This document shows, one piece after another, positions 1-8,044 of a stretch of DNA of 64,000 nucleotides. Position 1 is the first letter of the stretch; every line of letters begins with the position of its first letter. A model generated the notes under the pieces. It was not told the DNA's origin. It saw only the letters and a list, made by a program, of their open reading frames with translations, and did not search any database. The DNA comes from Pseudomonas sp. PDM16 (GTDB lineage: Bacteria > Pseudomonadota > Gammaproteobacteria > Pseudomonadales > Pseudomonadaceae): the NCBI RefSeq assembly GCF_014851865.1, contig NZ_JACVAM010000002.1, positions 434,001 to 498,000 of the forward strand, given 5' to 3'. The position numbers were made by a program, and so were the translations under genes.

Positions 1-814
1 CGAGCACGCCTTCCATCAGCCCTGGGCCGGCCTGTTCGACGATGCCCTGGGTCAGGTTCGGGGCGACGATCTGCACCTTGCGGGTCAGCCCCAGGTCTTC
101 GGCCACGCGCATGGCACGTACCAGATCCTCGCCGAAGAGCACCAGGACCAGCACATCTGGGCTGCTCTGGGCGGCCTGGGTCAGAGCGTTCTGGTAGTCG
201 GCGATACGGGCGCCGGGGAAGGGCACCTTGAGACCCGGGTTGCGCGCACTATCCTGGGTGCCGGTGGTCTCGCGCAGCGAGCTCTCGGTAGTGTTGCCCC
301 AGGTGTAATCGGCAGTGACATAGAAGTAGCGCTTGTTCGGCAGATTCTTGGCCAGGTACTGGCCGAGCACGCGGGCGCTCATCCAGGCGTTGTTGCACTC
401 GCGGAAGAGGTAGCGGTGGCCGTCCTTGCCCGTGGTGTCGTTGGAGTAGGTGAGGGTGCCGAAATACAGCAGACCCTTCTCCTGGGCGCGCTTGCCCGCG
501 GCGATGGCCGCCGCGCTGGAGGCGCCGCCGAAGAGCATGGAAGCACCTTCGCCGGCCAGCTTGTCGACGTTGCGCGCCGCCTTTTCGGGGCGAGAGGCGT
601 CGTCCAGGCTGGACAGCCGCAACTGTCGGCCCAGTACACCGCCCTTGGCGTTCAGTTCGTCGATGGCCAGCAGGGCTCCGCGCATCTGTGCCAGTCCTTC
701 TTCCTTGTAGCTGCCGGTACGTGGGTAGCTGAGGCCGAGGGTAATCGGCTCGGCAGCCTGTACGGCGGCGGTGATTCCGGCCCAGAGGGCCAGGCAGGCA
801 GTCAGTCGTTTCAT
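1..814 (-). CDS. ABC transporter substrate-binding protein, type 1 periplasmic fold (3' end outside window)
   Basis: Only the first 271 codons are present; the gene runs off the left edge. The product opens with a signal peptide (MKRLTACLALWAGITAAVQA, residues 1-20) and continues as a Leu/Ile/Val-binding-protein-like fold, with ITLGLSYPRTGSY at the mature N-terminus and GGVLGRQLRLSSLDDASRPE typical of branched-chain amino acid or amide binders. It probably captures a solute in the periplasm for an ABC permease that is not visible. It lies 108 bp downstream of mmsA on the same strand, where mmsB sits in P. aeruginosa, so co-expression with valine catabolism is possible. The start has an AAGGAG ribosome site. 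The ligand cannot be told from sequence. Confidence 0.85.
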   Translation of the reverse strand, partial: MKRLTACLALWAGITAAVQAAEPITLGLSYPRTGSYKEEGLAQMRGALLAIDELNAKGGVLGRQLRLSSLDDASRPEKAARNVDKLAGEGASMLFGGASSAAAIAAGKRAQEKGLLYFGTLTYSNDTTGKDGHRYLFRECNNAWMSARVLGQYLAKNLPNKRYFYVTADYTWGNTTESSLRETTGTQDSARNPGLKVPFPGARIADYQNALTQAAQSSPDVLVLVLFGEDLVRAMRVAEDLGLTRKVQIVAPNLTQGIVEQAGPGLMEGVL

Positions 815-922
815 GGTGTCGGCTCCTTGTTCTTGTTGTGCCAGGGCTGACTGTGCAGCTCTGGCGAACGCGGAGGCATTGTCTTTTCGTCGTAGTGGCA
901 CCGTGTTGCGGTACGTCAACGC

Positions 923-2431
923 TTACTTGAGTTGTATCGTCATGTTGGGGCCGACCGGGGTTCCGCCCGTCACGGCCGCATCGTCGAACCAGCGACTGGT
1001 GACGGTCTTGGTCTCGGTGTAGAAGCGCACCGCCTGCTTGCCATAGGCGTGCAGGTCGCCATAGAACGAACCCTTCCAGCCGGTGAAGGAGAAGAACGGC
1101 AGCGGCACCGGGATCGGCACATTGATGCCTACCTGGCCGACCTCCACTGCATGTTGATAGTGGCGAGCGGCGCCGCCGGAGCGGGTGAAGATGCTGGTGC
1201 CGTTGCCGTAGGGGCTGGCGTTGACCAGCTCGATGGCCTGCTCCAGGGTGTCGACCTCCATGCACACCAGCACCGGGCCGAAGATCTCCTCGCGGTACAG
1301 GCTCATGCGGGTGGTCACGCCGCGGAACAGGGTCGGGCCCAGCCAGTTGCCGTTGGGGTAGCCGGCCACCTCGCACTGCGAGCCGTCGAGCAGGCACTCG
1401 GCGCCTTCCGCCTTGCCCTCGGCAATCAGCTTCTGCACGCGCTGCTTGGCCTGCTGGCTGATCAGCGGGCCATAGGCGGAGCTCGGGTCCTTCCAGTGGC
1501 CTGGCTTGAGCTCGGCCATCTGTGCGGCCAGTTCGTCGATCCACTGCTTCGACTCGCCGACGAACACCGCCACGCTGATCGCCATGCAGCGCTGCCCAGC
1601 GGCGCCGCAGCTGGCGCCGAGCAGGTTGCTGAGCACCTGGTCCTTCGGCGCGTCGGGCATGATCACCATATGGTTCTTGGCGCCGGCGAAGGCCTGCACG
1701 CGCTTCAGGTGCTGGGTACCGGTGCGGTAGATATGCTGGCCCACCGGCACCGAGCCGACGAAGGAGATGGCGCGGATGTCCTCGTGGGTGAGCAGGGCGT
1801 CGACCACCTCGCGGCCGCCGTGCAGCACCTGCAGCACGCCTGCCGGTGCGCCGGCCTCGACGAACAGCTCGGCCAGGCGATTGGGCGTCAGTGGGTCCTG
1901 CTCGGAGGGCTTGAGGATGAAGGTGTTGCCGCAGGCGATGGCCAACGGGAACATCCACAGAGGGATCATTGCCGGGAAGTTGAACGGGGTGATGCCGACG
2001 CACACGCCGAGTGGCTGGATCCAGCTGGCGGTGTCGATCTCGCGGGCGACGTTCTCCACCGTCTCGCCCATCATCAGGCTGCAGATGTTGGCCGCATGCT
2101 CGGCCACCTCGATGCCACGCCAGACGTCGCCCTTGGCGTCGGCGAAGGTCTTGCCGGTCTCGGCGGCAAGAATCTCGGCCAGCTCGTCGTGGTGCTCCTT
2201 GAGCAGGTGCTGGTAGCGCAGCATCAGTCGCGCGCGTTCCGGCACCGGTACCTCGCGCCAGCCGAGGAAGGCCTTCTTGGCGCCGGTGATGGCCGCCTCG
2301 ATCTCCTCATGGGTGGCCTTGGGCGCCAGGGCCAGGACTTCCTGGGTGGCCGGGTCGGTCACTTCGATCAGTTCGCGGGCGTGGCTGGCTTGCCATTGGC
2401 CGTCGATCAGCTGCGGGATCACCTGGGGCAT
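923..2431 (-). CDS. mmsA: Methylmalonate-semialdehyde dehydrogenase (CoA-acylating)
   Basis: A 502-residue aldehyde dehydrogenase of the MmsA family. It converts methylmalonate semialdehyde or malonate semialdehyde plus CoA and NAD+ to propionyl-CoA or acetyl-CoA, late in valine (and beta-alanine/inositol) breakdown. Visible features are the NAD-binding ALDH core, the family stretch [14 protein letters not shown] (about 248-261) and the catalytic cysteine at about 282 in GAAGQRCM. I chose the start at 2431 because AGGAGG lies just upstream and the N-terminus matches the family; a longer open frame exists but has no such site. The gene is divergent from mmsR and probably activated by it. mmsB, its usual partner, does not follow. 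Confidence 0.96.
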   Translation of the reverse strand: MPQVIPQLIDGQWQASHARELIEVTDPATQEVLALAPKATHEEIEAAITGAKKAFLGWREVPVPERARLMLRYQHLLKEHHDELAEILAAETGKTFADAKGDVWRGIEVAEHAANICSLMMGETVENVAREIDTASWIQPLGVCVGITPFNFPAMIPLWMFPLAIACGNTFILKPSEQDPLTPNRLAELFVEAGAPAGVLQVLHGGREVVDALLTHEDIRAISFVGSVPVGQHIYRTGTQHLKRVQAFAGAKNHMVIMPDAPKDQVLSNLLGASCGAAGQRCMAISVAVFVGESKQWIDELAAQMAELKPGHWKDPSSAYGPLISQQAKQRVQKLIAEGKAEGAECLLDGSQCEVAGYPNGNWLGPTLFRGVTTRMSLYREEIFGPVLVCMEVDTLEQAIELVNASPYGNGTSIFTRSGGAARHYQHAVEVGQVGINVPIPVPLPFFSFTGWKGSFYGDLHAYGKQAVRFYTETKTVTSRWFDDAAVTGGTPVGPNMTIQLK

Positions 2432-2488
2432 CGTGGGCCTCCTGAATTGTTCTTGTGGGGCTTTTATAGCCGCCCGGGGCGCGGCTGT

Positions 2489-2524
2489 GGATTGACGATC
2501 TTGCTCAAGGGATGGACGATCTTG
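2489..2524. promoter_or_regulatory. Candidate MmsR operator: two 15-bp direct repeats 21 bp apart
   Basis: GGATTGACGATCTTG (2489-2503) and GGATGGACGATCTTG (2510-2524) are direct repeats matching at 14 of 15 positions, with starts 21 bp (two helical turns) apart. That is the layout by which AraC-family activators dock their two subunits. The pair lies between divergent mmsA and mmsR. Assignment to MmsR is inference from position and geometry. Confidence 0.7.
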
Positions 2525-2549
2525 GTATTCAAACAAGAAAGAGAGTGCC

Positions 2550-3431
2550 ATGAGCGCCTCGGTCGAAACCTCCAACTGGCCGCTGCCGGCCAATGGTCTG
2601 CGCTTTATCGTGCCGCCGAGACTGCGCCGCGTGCTGGCCCGCCATCCACTCTCGTCCGGTTGCTATCCGCTGGCCTTGGGCTTCTATCCGGACGCCGCTG
2701 GACACCGCATGCAGCGTCCCCAGCCTGACGATCACCTGCTGATCTACTGCCGTGCCGGACGCGGATGGCTGGATACAGGGGATGGACGATTGGAAGTTGG
2801 CGGCGGCGATCTGCTGCTGTTGCCCAAGGGGCGCCCGCATACCTATGGCGCCGACCCGGCGAGACCCTGGACCATTCACTGGGTGCATTTCGACGGCGGT
2901 CTGTGCGATGACTTCCTGCGCCTGTTGGGCAAGCCCGGTGTACGCCGCATCGGTGTGCAGCCCCGCCTGCTGGCGGACTTCGAGGCGCTGCTCGGTGTGC
3001 ACCGCCAGGGTCTGAATCCGGCACACTTCATCCACGCCGCGCACCAGCTGCAGGCGCTGCTCAGCTCCCTGGCCGTGCTGCCGGCGCGGGCGACACTGAA
3101 GTCAGGTCGAGTTCTGGATGTGGAGGCGGTACGGGCCGTGATGCGTAGCCACCTGCACGGCAGCCTCCAGCTTGATGACCTGGCAGCGCAGTTCAAGCTG
3201 TCGCGCTTCCACTTCGCCAAGACCTACCGCTCGCTGACCGGCCACGCACCGATTCAGGACTTCATCCAGCTGAAGATGGCCCAGGCCTGCCGCCTGCTCG
3301 ACCAGGGAACGCTGGATGTACGGCAGATCGCCGAGCAGCTGGGCTATGACGATCCCTATTATTTCTCGCGACTGTTCCGCAAGGTGGTGGGCATGGCGCC
3401 CAGTCACTACCGGGCGTTGCACCAGGGGTGA
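2550..3431 (+). CDS. mmsR: AraC-family activator of the methylmalonate-semialdehyde dehydrogenase gene
   Basis: A 293-residue AraC/XylS regulator. An N-terminal cupin-like ligand domain (about 35-110, with [15 protein letters not shown] and [13 protein letters not shown]) is followed by a C-terminal double helix-turn-helix (about 190-290) ending in the family signature [19 protein letters not shown]. It is divergent from mmsA, as in P. aeruginosa where MmsR activates mmsAB. The ATG follows a GAAAGAGAG purine run. Its stop codon abuts the stop codon of the convergent HDOD gene (3429-3431 against 3432-3434). The inducer is probably a valine catabolite, which is inference. Confidence 0.9.
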   Translation: MSASVETSNWPLPANGLRFIVPPRLRRVLARHPLSSGCYPLALGFYPDAAGHRMQRPQPDDHLLIYCRAGRGWLDTGDGRLEVGGGDLLLLPKGRPHTYGADPARPWTIHWVHFDGGLCDDFLRLLGKPGVRRIGVQPRLLADFEALLGVHRQGLNPAHFIHAAHQLQALLSSLAVLPARATLKSGRVLDVEAVRAVMRSHLHGSLQLDDLAAQFKLSRFHFAKTYRSLTGHAPIQDFIQLKMAQACRLLDQGTLDVRQIAEQLGYDDPYYFSRLFRKVVGMAPSHYRALHQG

Positions 3432-4247
3432 TCAGGCGAGAAGCCGCAGCCACAGCTGCAGTTCCTGGCGCAGCTCGTCACGAAGTGCCGTGAGTGGCAT
3501 GTCCAGCCCCAGTTGCAACTGAGCCGGGAGTATTTCCGGGAGATCACTCTCCGCTGCCTGCAAGGCACTGGCGACCAGCACCAGGTCTGCCAGGTCGGCG
3601 GACCCGGAGTGTTCGCGTTGCCATTTGCCCCGCTGGCGTGCGCAATCAATTATCGCCGTGGGGAGCTGCCAGCGTGTCAGCACCAGCGCGCCTATGTCGC
3701 CGGACAACTCTTCGCACAATTCGTCCAGCGTCGCGACTTCCCGCGGAAAGTCGGGCCAGTGCTCGATTTCGGCCAGCAGCGGAAGGCTGCCGATGTCCTG
3801 CAGGAGACCTGCCAGCATTGCCTCGTCGAGCATCAGGCCACTGCGCTGCGCCAGTGCCGCGCAATACGCCGCTCGCTCGCGGGCACGCCGCCAGCGCAGG
3901 GTGAAGGCTTTCTGCAGCGCACTCTCCGGGCTGGAGAAGAGATGGCGCAGAGAGAATCCCAGTACCAGATCGTTCAGCTGGCGGGTTCCGAGGCGGGCGA
4001 GCAGATCGCGCATCGATACGCATGGTCGTCCGCCGCGCAGTAGCGGGCTTTCGGCGAACTGCATGAGGTAGGCAGCCAATGGCGGATCGCTGTTGATCAC
4101 TCTCGCGAGCTGCTCCAGCGAGGTGCGTGGGTCTTCCAGCAGGCGGCGGATGCGTAACGCGGCTTCCGGCATCTGAGGGACCTTGGCTTGTCCCTTGAGG
4201 AAACGAGTGAGCAAAGCGAAGCGCACGGCATTGACGGACAGCGACAT
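3432..4247 (-). CDS. HDOD-domain protein (paralog of the 6698-7540 gene)
   Basis: A 271-residue single-domain HDOD protein. HDOD is an HD-superfamily fold that usually lacks phosphohydrolase residues and acts in signalling. Here the HD site reads LLQDIGSLP, so the first catalytic His is replaced by Gln and hydrolase activity is unlikely. Visible landmarks are KVPQMPEAALRIRRLL near the N-terminus and PPLAAYLMQFAESPLLRG. It is strongly similar along its whole length to the gene at 6698-7540, so the two are a duplicated pair. No output domain is attached and the partner is unknown. Confidence 0.85.
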   Translation of the reverse strand: MSLSVNAVRFALLTRFLKGQAKVPQMPEAALRIRRLLEDPRTSLEQLARVINSDPPLAAYLMQFAESPLLRGGRPCVSMRDLLARLGTRQLNDLVLGFSLRHLFSSPESALQKAFTLRWRRARERAAYCAALAQRSGLMLDEAMLAGLLQDIGSLPLLAEIEHWPDFPREVATLDELCEELSGDIGALVLTRWQLPTAIIDCARQRGKWQREHSGSADLADLVLVASALQAAESDLPEILPAQLQLGLDMPLTALRDELRQELQLWLRLLA

Positions 4248-4347
4248 GGTGCACGGCAGAATGGGGGAGGGAGCGCGATGCTAGCAAATACCCCCGGCTC
4301 ATGCAGCCTGTGGCCCGTACCGCAAGCTGCATGGTTTTCGCGAGGGG

Positions 4348-4626
4348 TCAGATCGAGCAGATCATCCCCGCCAGCTCCACCCGGCCGAAACTGGCGCCGG
4401 GGTCGAGCGGGGTGATGGCCAGCAGTTGGTCGAGACGCACCTCCTGCTTGCCTTCGTCGGTCTGCAGCACGAGGAATTCCTCCTTGCTCGGGGCCGTGCG
4501 CGTATCCAGCGCCCTGGCCACGAAGCTCGGACCCTCGACCAGTTCAACCTGCAGGCGGTAGCCGTGCATGCAAGCGATCTCCAGAAAGTCGTGCAGATCG
4601 CAGTTCAGGGGCTGATACGCGTTCAT
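4348..4626 (-). CDS. rof: Rho-binding antiterminator (Rof/YaeO family)
   Basis: A 92-residue protein matching the Rof family: it opens YQPLNCDLHDFLEIACMHGY, and has the beta-barrel residues of E. coli Rof, including the EEFLVLQ and EVRLDQL strands. Rof binds Rho and blocks RNA access, lowering Rho-dependent termination. The protein is slightly longer than E. coli Rof at the C-terminus. It is the last gene of a four-gene run (5873 down to 4348) with gaps of 1-12 bp, so it should be co-expressed with the CxxC proteins upstream. Being last in a MarR-linked operon suggests stress-dependent expression, which is inference. Confidence 0.85.
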   Translation of the reverse strand: MNAYQPLNCDLHDFLEIACMHGYRLQVELVEGPSFVARALDTRTAPSKEEFLVLQTDEGKQEVRLDQLLAITPLDPGASFGRVELAGMICSI

Positions 4627-4638
4627 GACCTTGTCTCC

Positions 4639-4893
4639 TTAGCAACCCTGTAGCGGGATGATGAAGTAGCCCTGCTGGGCGATGGCCGCGGCCACCTCGG
4701 GGTGGGCCGGCTCGCTGTGGCAGAACTGGCAGCGGCTCTGCGATACGTCCGCATCCTCCACGCCGCGGCTGGCGAGCCATTCGCGGGCGTAGCGGGTGGC
4801 GAGCGCCTGGTCGTTGCCTTCGATGAGCACGTCGAAGTGTAGGTAACCACCGTCGACCGTGCGCACATGGGTGTCGAACACTTTCACGTTCAT
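4639..4893 (-). CDS. DUF2024 family protein with a CxxC motif
   Basis: An 84-residue protein of the DUF2024 family, recognised from VKVFDTHVRTVDGGYLHFDVLI at the start (residues 3-24) and the CQFCHSEPAHPEV block. Cys55, Cys58 and His59 form a CxxCH, with a further Cys at the C-terminus (84), so metal or redox chemistry is possible. The function of the family is not established. Its start lies 1 bp after the upstream gene ends, and rof follows after 12 bp, so translation is probably coupled. Confidence 0.85.
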   Translation of the reverse strand: MNVKVFDTHVRTVDGGYLHFDVLIEGNDQALATRYAREWLASRGVEDADVSQSRCQFCHSEPAHPEVAAAIAQQGYFIIPLQGC

Positions 4894-4894
4894 G

Positions 4895-5632
4895 TCACTT
4901 CTCCTCTTTCCAGGTGGCCGGCAGCGACAGGTCGCCGGAAGCCACGTCCCACACGCTGGAAACGCACAGCAGCGGATTGTGCAGGTCAGCGTTGACCTGC
5001 AGGGCGGCGGTCACGCCGTCGTAGTTGAAGCTCTGCGGGAAGCCGACGGCGGCCAGCGGCACGCGAATGCGCGCGGCATCGTCCTGCACGCTCAGGTCAT
5101 AGCCGGGCGAGTCGATGTAGATCGGCGCACCGGGCCAGGTGGCTGGCAGCTTGGGTTTGGCGCCCTCGGGGATGTCGCGCACCTTGAGGCCGGACGGGCC
5201 GCAGCTCGTATCCTTGGTCAGCACCACCCAGTGCGAGTGCCACAGGCCACCGTCGTTGTCCTGCTTGCCGTCGCCGTTCTCGTCGAGCTGCGGGGTGTCG
5301 TCGAAGTCCGGGTGCGAGGTCAGCGCCAGGGCTAGGATGCCCGAGCCCTGTTCGAAGCCGACGCTGCCGGCGTCCAGGCTGGTCGGCCAGACGTAGCTGT
5401 ACACCTCGGCGGCGGCGAAGCTGCCCTTGGCGGTGGGCACGCGGCTACCGGCCTTGCCGTCGACCAGTTGCTCGAACACCAAGTCGCTGCCGTCCTTGAA
5501 CACGCGGGTGTGTACCAGGTCGAAGGCGGCGTCGACCTTGGCGGTCTTCTCGCTGTGGATGCCGCCCGGGCCATGGGCCCAGGCCTGACTGGCGAGGAGC
5601 GCGGTGAGCGCGAGAGCGAAGGGGGCTTTCAT
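4895..5632 (-). CDS. Exported protein of unknown function
   Basis: A 245-residue protein with a clear signal peptide (MKAPFALALTALLASQAWA, cleavage near 19), so periplasmic or secreted. I do not recognise a family. Visible features are an N-terminal HGPGG, a calcium-loop-like acidic stretch DENGDGKQDNDGG (about 118-130) followed by LWHSHWVVL, and two cysteines (about 144 and 219) that could form a disulfide. The His-rich and acidic pieces could bind metal. It lies 10 bp after the thioredoxin-like gene in the same operon. Confidence 0.75.
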   Translation of the reverse strand: MKAPFALALTALLASQAWAHGPGGIHSEKTAKVDAAFDLVHTRVFKDGSDLVFEQLVDGKAGSRVPTAKGSFAAAEVYSYVWPTSLDAGSVGFEQGSGILALALTSHPDFDDTPQLDENGDGKQDNDGGLWHSHWVVLTKDTSCGPSGLKVRDIPEGAKPKLPATWPGAPIYIDSPGYDLSVQDDAARIRVPLAAVGFPQSFNYDGVTAALQVNADLHNPLLCVSSVWDVASGDLSLPATWKEEK

Positions 5633-5642
5633 GGCTGGCTCC

Positions 5643-5873
5643 TTATTTCAGGTCGTCGATGGAGGCGCCGAAGTTCAGGTGCAGCACCTGGCCATCGACC
5701 ACCAGTGCGGGCACCGATTTGACGCCTGCCTGCTCGGCCTCGGCGACGCGCTGTTTCTGATCGCCGAGGTGGACGACCTCGACCTTCACTTGTGGGTCCA
5801 GCAGGTTGAGCAGGGTCTGTTCAGCCGAGACGCAAACGGGGCAGCCGGCGTGGTAGAAGCGTGCGTTGGTCAT
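5643..5873 (-). CDS. Small thioredoxin/glutaredoxin-like protein with CPVC site
   Basis: A 76-residue minimal thioredoxin-fold protein. The redox site is C11-P-V-C14 in FYHAGCPVCVSAEQ, and the cis-proline loop is VKSVPALVVDGQVLHLNFG. It resembles glutaredoxin-like thiol oxidoreductases of 75-80 residues and should act in the cytoplasm, as no signal peptide is seen. It is the first gene of the operon running leftwards to rof and is divergent from the MarR gene, with the palindromic operator in the shared intergenic region. Confidence 0.85.
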   Translation of the reverse strand: MTNARFYHAGCPVCVSAEQTLLNLLDPQVKVEVVHLGDQKQRVAEAEQAGVKSVPALVVDGQVLHLNFGASIDDLK

Positions 5874-5898
5874 TTCGAGTCTCCTTCAGATTAATTTG

Positions 5899-5913
5899 GT
5901 ATCGATTCGATAC
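5899..5913. promoter_or_regulatory. Perfect 7-1-7 palindrome, candidate MarR operator site 1
   Basis: GTATCGATTCGATAC is a perfect inverted repeat of 7-bp arms around one base, in the intergenic region between the divergent thioredoxin-like and MarR genes, about 25 bp upstream of the former. Length and symmetry fit a MarR dimer site. Binding is inferred from position. Confidence 0.7.
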
Positions 5914-5953
5914 TGATGTGAAGGCTACTCTCGTTCCACTCTTTGTCAATATG

Positions 5954-5968
5954 GTTTTTAATCGATAC
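5954..5968. promoter_or_regulatory. Degenerate copy of the same operator, candidate site 2
   Basis: The right arm TCGATAC (5962-5968) is identical to that of site 1. The left arm GTTTTTA (5954-5960) keeps 4 of 7 positions with the same one-base centre. It sits 22 bp before the MarR start codon, so occupation would repress marR itself. Confidence 0.5.
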
Positions 5969-5990
5969 TATGTTTCGACAGGAGTGATAT

Positions 5991-6557
5991 ATGACCGGCA
6001 CAACCTTCTTCGATCTGCTCGAGCGGCTGACCAGCCTGATGCGCATGTGGAACCGTCAGCACCCGCTGCTGGCGGAGCTGCAGCCGATCCAGGTCAGCGC
6101 ATTGATCTACCTGGCGCGCTGCAACCGCTACTCGAACACGCCGCTGGCGGTGACCGAGTACCTGGGGCTGACCAAGGGCACGGTGTCGCAGTCGCTCAAG
6201 GCGCTGGAGGCCAAGGGCCTGATCGAGAAGAGCCAGGACCCGCGCGACCGGCGCAGCGTGCACCTGGAGCTGACCGCGCCGGCCCGCGAGCTGGTGGCGG
6301 CAGTGGTGCCGCCGGAGTTCCTCGGTCAGGCGCTGGCGCGCATGGGTGGGCAGGCGGATGAGCTGGAGCGGCTGTTGGGCATGCTGCTGCGGCAGATCCA
6401 GCAGGGCGAGCAGGTGCCGAGCTTCGGCCTGTGCCATACCTGCCGCTTCCATCAGCAGCGCGATGGCCAGCCGTTCTGCGGCTTGACGCAGGAGGCGCTG
6501 GCACCACCGGATGCGCAGCTGATTTGCCGTGAGCACCAGTCGCCAGAGGCGGCGTAG
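5991..6557 (+). CDS. MarR-family regulator with a C-terminal four-cysteine cluster
   Basis: A 188-residue MarR protein. The winged helix spans about 30-100, with TEYLGLTKGTVSQSLKALEA as recognition region and DPRDRRSVHLELT as wing. It carries an unusual tail: Cys148, Cys151, Cys163 and Cys179 (C-x2-C-x11-C-x15-C), suited to a zinc site or an iron-sulfur cluster; another Cys is at 44. AGGAG precedes the ATG at 5991. It is divergent from a thiol/CxxC operon and has two palindromic sites in its promoter, so it probably represses both sides and responds to redox or metal. Ligand and cofactor are inference. Confidence 0.85.
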   Translation: MTGTTFFDLLERLTSLMRMWNRQHPLLAELQPIQVSALIYLARCNRYSNTPLAVTEYLGLTKGTVSQSLKALEAKGLIEKSQDPRDRRSVHLELTAPARELVAAVVPPEFLGQALARMGGQADELERLLGMLLRQIQQGEQVPSFGLCHTCRFHQQRDGQPFCGLTQEALAPPDAQLICREHQSPEAA

Positions 6558-6697
6558 AGCTGAGCGCCCGTTCAAGGCTGCTGCGTGCCGGAAAAACTGC
6601 GTTGATGTTACTACCGCTCGATATTTAGCTTCCCCAGCTGCTTTTTGTGGGGCCGCCAAGGCCTTGTTTTTTGGTGCGCGAGTCGTTGAACAGGTTC

Positions 6698-7540
6698 TCA
6701 GGCGCCCTTGCCGCCGAGCAGCTTGAACCAGAAACGGACGGGTTCGTCGATGGTGCCGCGCAGTTGAGCGGGAGTGAATTCGCCTGTGCGTTGACCCACC
6801 AGTTGCTGCCAGGCCGGCAGTCGGACCAGGTCGCTGTCGGCTCCTGCGGCGAGGCAACGGGCAACCTGAACCACATCGATCAGGTCGGCGGGGACCGCAT
6901 GTTCACGCTCCCATTGCCCGCGTAGTCGGGCGCATTCGATGAACGGCTGCGGTAGGTTCCAGCTGGTCAGCACTATCACCCCAACGTTTGCCGACAGCTC
7001 GTCGCACAGTGCCATCAGCTCCACTTCCGTCGGCACCTTGCCGGACCAGTTCTCCACCTCATCTATCACCGGCAGGCTGCCGATGTCCTGAACCAGGCCG
7101 GCGAGCATCGCGTCTTCCAGCGGCAGGCGGGTCAGTTGCTGGGACAGGCAGGCGCAGTATGACGCGCACAGCAGCGAGGCGTTCCAGCGGGTGCGAAATA
7201 CCTTGAGCAGAACCGGGTCGGTCTGCGAAAGCATGTGGTGAATGGTGAAGGTCAGCACCAGGTTGTTCAGGTGCTTCAGACCCAGTCGCGATATCACTTC
7301 CTGCAGGTTAATGCCCGGTCTGCTGCCGCGCAGCAATGGGCTCTCGGCAAACTGCAGCAGGTAGGCGGCCAGTGGCGGGTTACTGTGGAGCAGGCGTGTC
7401 ACCTGCTCCAGCGAGGCGTGCTCGGAGGCTAGCAGCTCGCGCAGGCGCAGCGATGTCTCGGGCATCTGCGGCACCTTGGCGTTGCCCTTGAGGAAGTTGA
7501 AATAGAGCGAGAATTTAAGGCCATCTGGATGGGCGTCCAT
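6698..7540 (-). CDS. HDOD-domain protein (paralog of the 3432-4247 gene)
   Basis: A 280-residue single-domain HDOD protein. It shares with its paralog the blocks GNAKVPQMPETSLRLREL, PPLAAYLLQFAESPLLRG and LVQDIGSLP, where the HD histidine is again Gln, so no phosphohydrolase activity is expected. The start at 7540 is chosen because GGAG lies 7 bp upstream and the N-terminus then aligns with the paralog; an in-frame ATG 54 bp upstream has no better site. The role is probably signalling or scaffolding, but the partner is unknown. Confidence 0.85.
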   Translation of the reverse strand: MDAHPDGLKFSLYFNFLKGNAKVPQMPETSLRLRELLASEHASLEQVTRLLHSNPPLAAYLLQFAESPLLRGSRPGINLQEVISRLGLKHLNNLVLTFTIHHMLSQTDPVLLKVFRTRWNASLLCASYCACLSQQLTRLPLEDAMLAGLVQDIGSLPVIDEVENWSGKVPTEVELMALCDELSANVGVIVLTSWNLPQPFIECARLRGQWEREHAVPADLIDVVQVARCLAAGADSDLVRLPAWQQLVGQRTGEFTPAQLRGTIDEPVRFWFKLLGGKGA

Positions 7541-7621
7541 TCGGTTATCTCCGTCCGTTTTCCCATCCACAAGCCTAGTGGGCATCCGTGCCACGCCAAG
7601 GTGATCGGACGGACTGCATGC

Positions 7622-8044
7622 TCATACCCGGGAGATGGTGGCCAGCCCCGTGGCAACCAGCTTCTCCGCTCCGTCCTTCACGGCGAACACGTCCGCTCGG
7701 CAGACCGCCTGGCGCTGACCGGCCTTGAGCACCTCGCTACGACACACCAGCCGCTCGCCGATGGCCGGCGCGAGCAGGTTGAGCTTGTACTCGCTGGTGA
7801 CCACGTCGCCTACCATCGAGGCTGCGGCCCAGGCGCACCCGCTATCGACCATGAAGCCGACCACCGCGCCGTGCATATAGCCGTGGTGCTGGCACAGGTC
7901 GGGACGGCTGGCGACCTGCAGGCTGACCCTGCCCGGCTCGAAGTCGAGCAGTTCGGCGCCCAGCAACTGGGCGAAGGTGGAGTGTTGCAGCGCCTGCTCC
8001 AGTCGCTCGCGGCTGATGCCGGTTTCGGTTCCTGTGGTGCTCAT
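7622..8044 (-). CDS. PaaI-family hotdog-fold thioesterase
   Basis: A 140-residue hotdog protein. The helix and loop QHHGYMHGAVVGFMVDSGCA (about 52-71) contain the HGxxxxxxD pattern of PaaI/YigI acyl-CoA thioesterases, with Asp67 placed as the general base. It should hydrolyse an acyl- or aryl-CoA in the cytoplasm; the substrate is not evident. It is a single-gene unit, convergent with no neighbour, and ends about 80 bp from the HDOD gene. Confidence 0.85.
   Translation of the reverse strand: MSTTGTETGISRERLEQALQHSTFAQLLGAELLDFEPGRVSLQVASRPDLCQHHGYMHGAVVGFMVDSGCAWAAASMVGDVVTSEYKLNLLAPAIGERLVCRSEVLKAGQRQAVCRADVFAVKDGAEKLVATGLATISRV

Noticed and set aside
932..2728. Long open frame (598 codons) on the + strand opposite mmsA
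   Set aside because: It is a shadow of mmsA caused by high GC third positions; its translation is His/Ala/Gly-rich with no family resemblance, while the minus-strand protein is a clear dehydrogenase.
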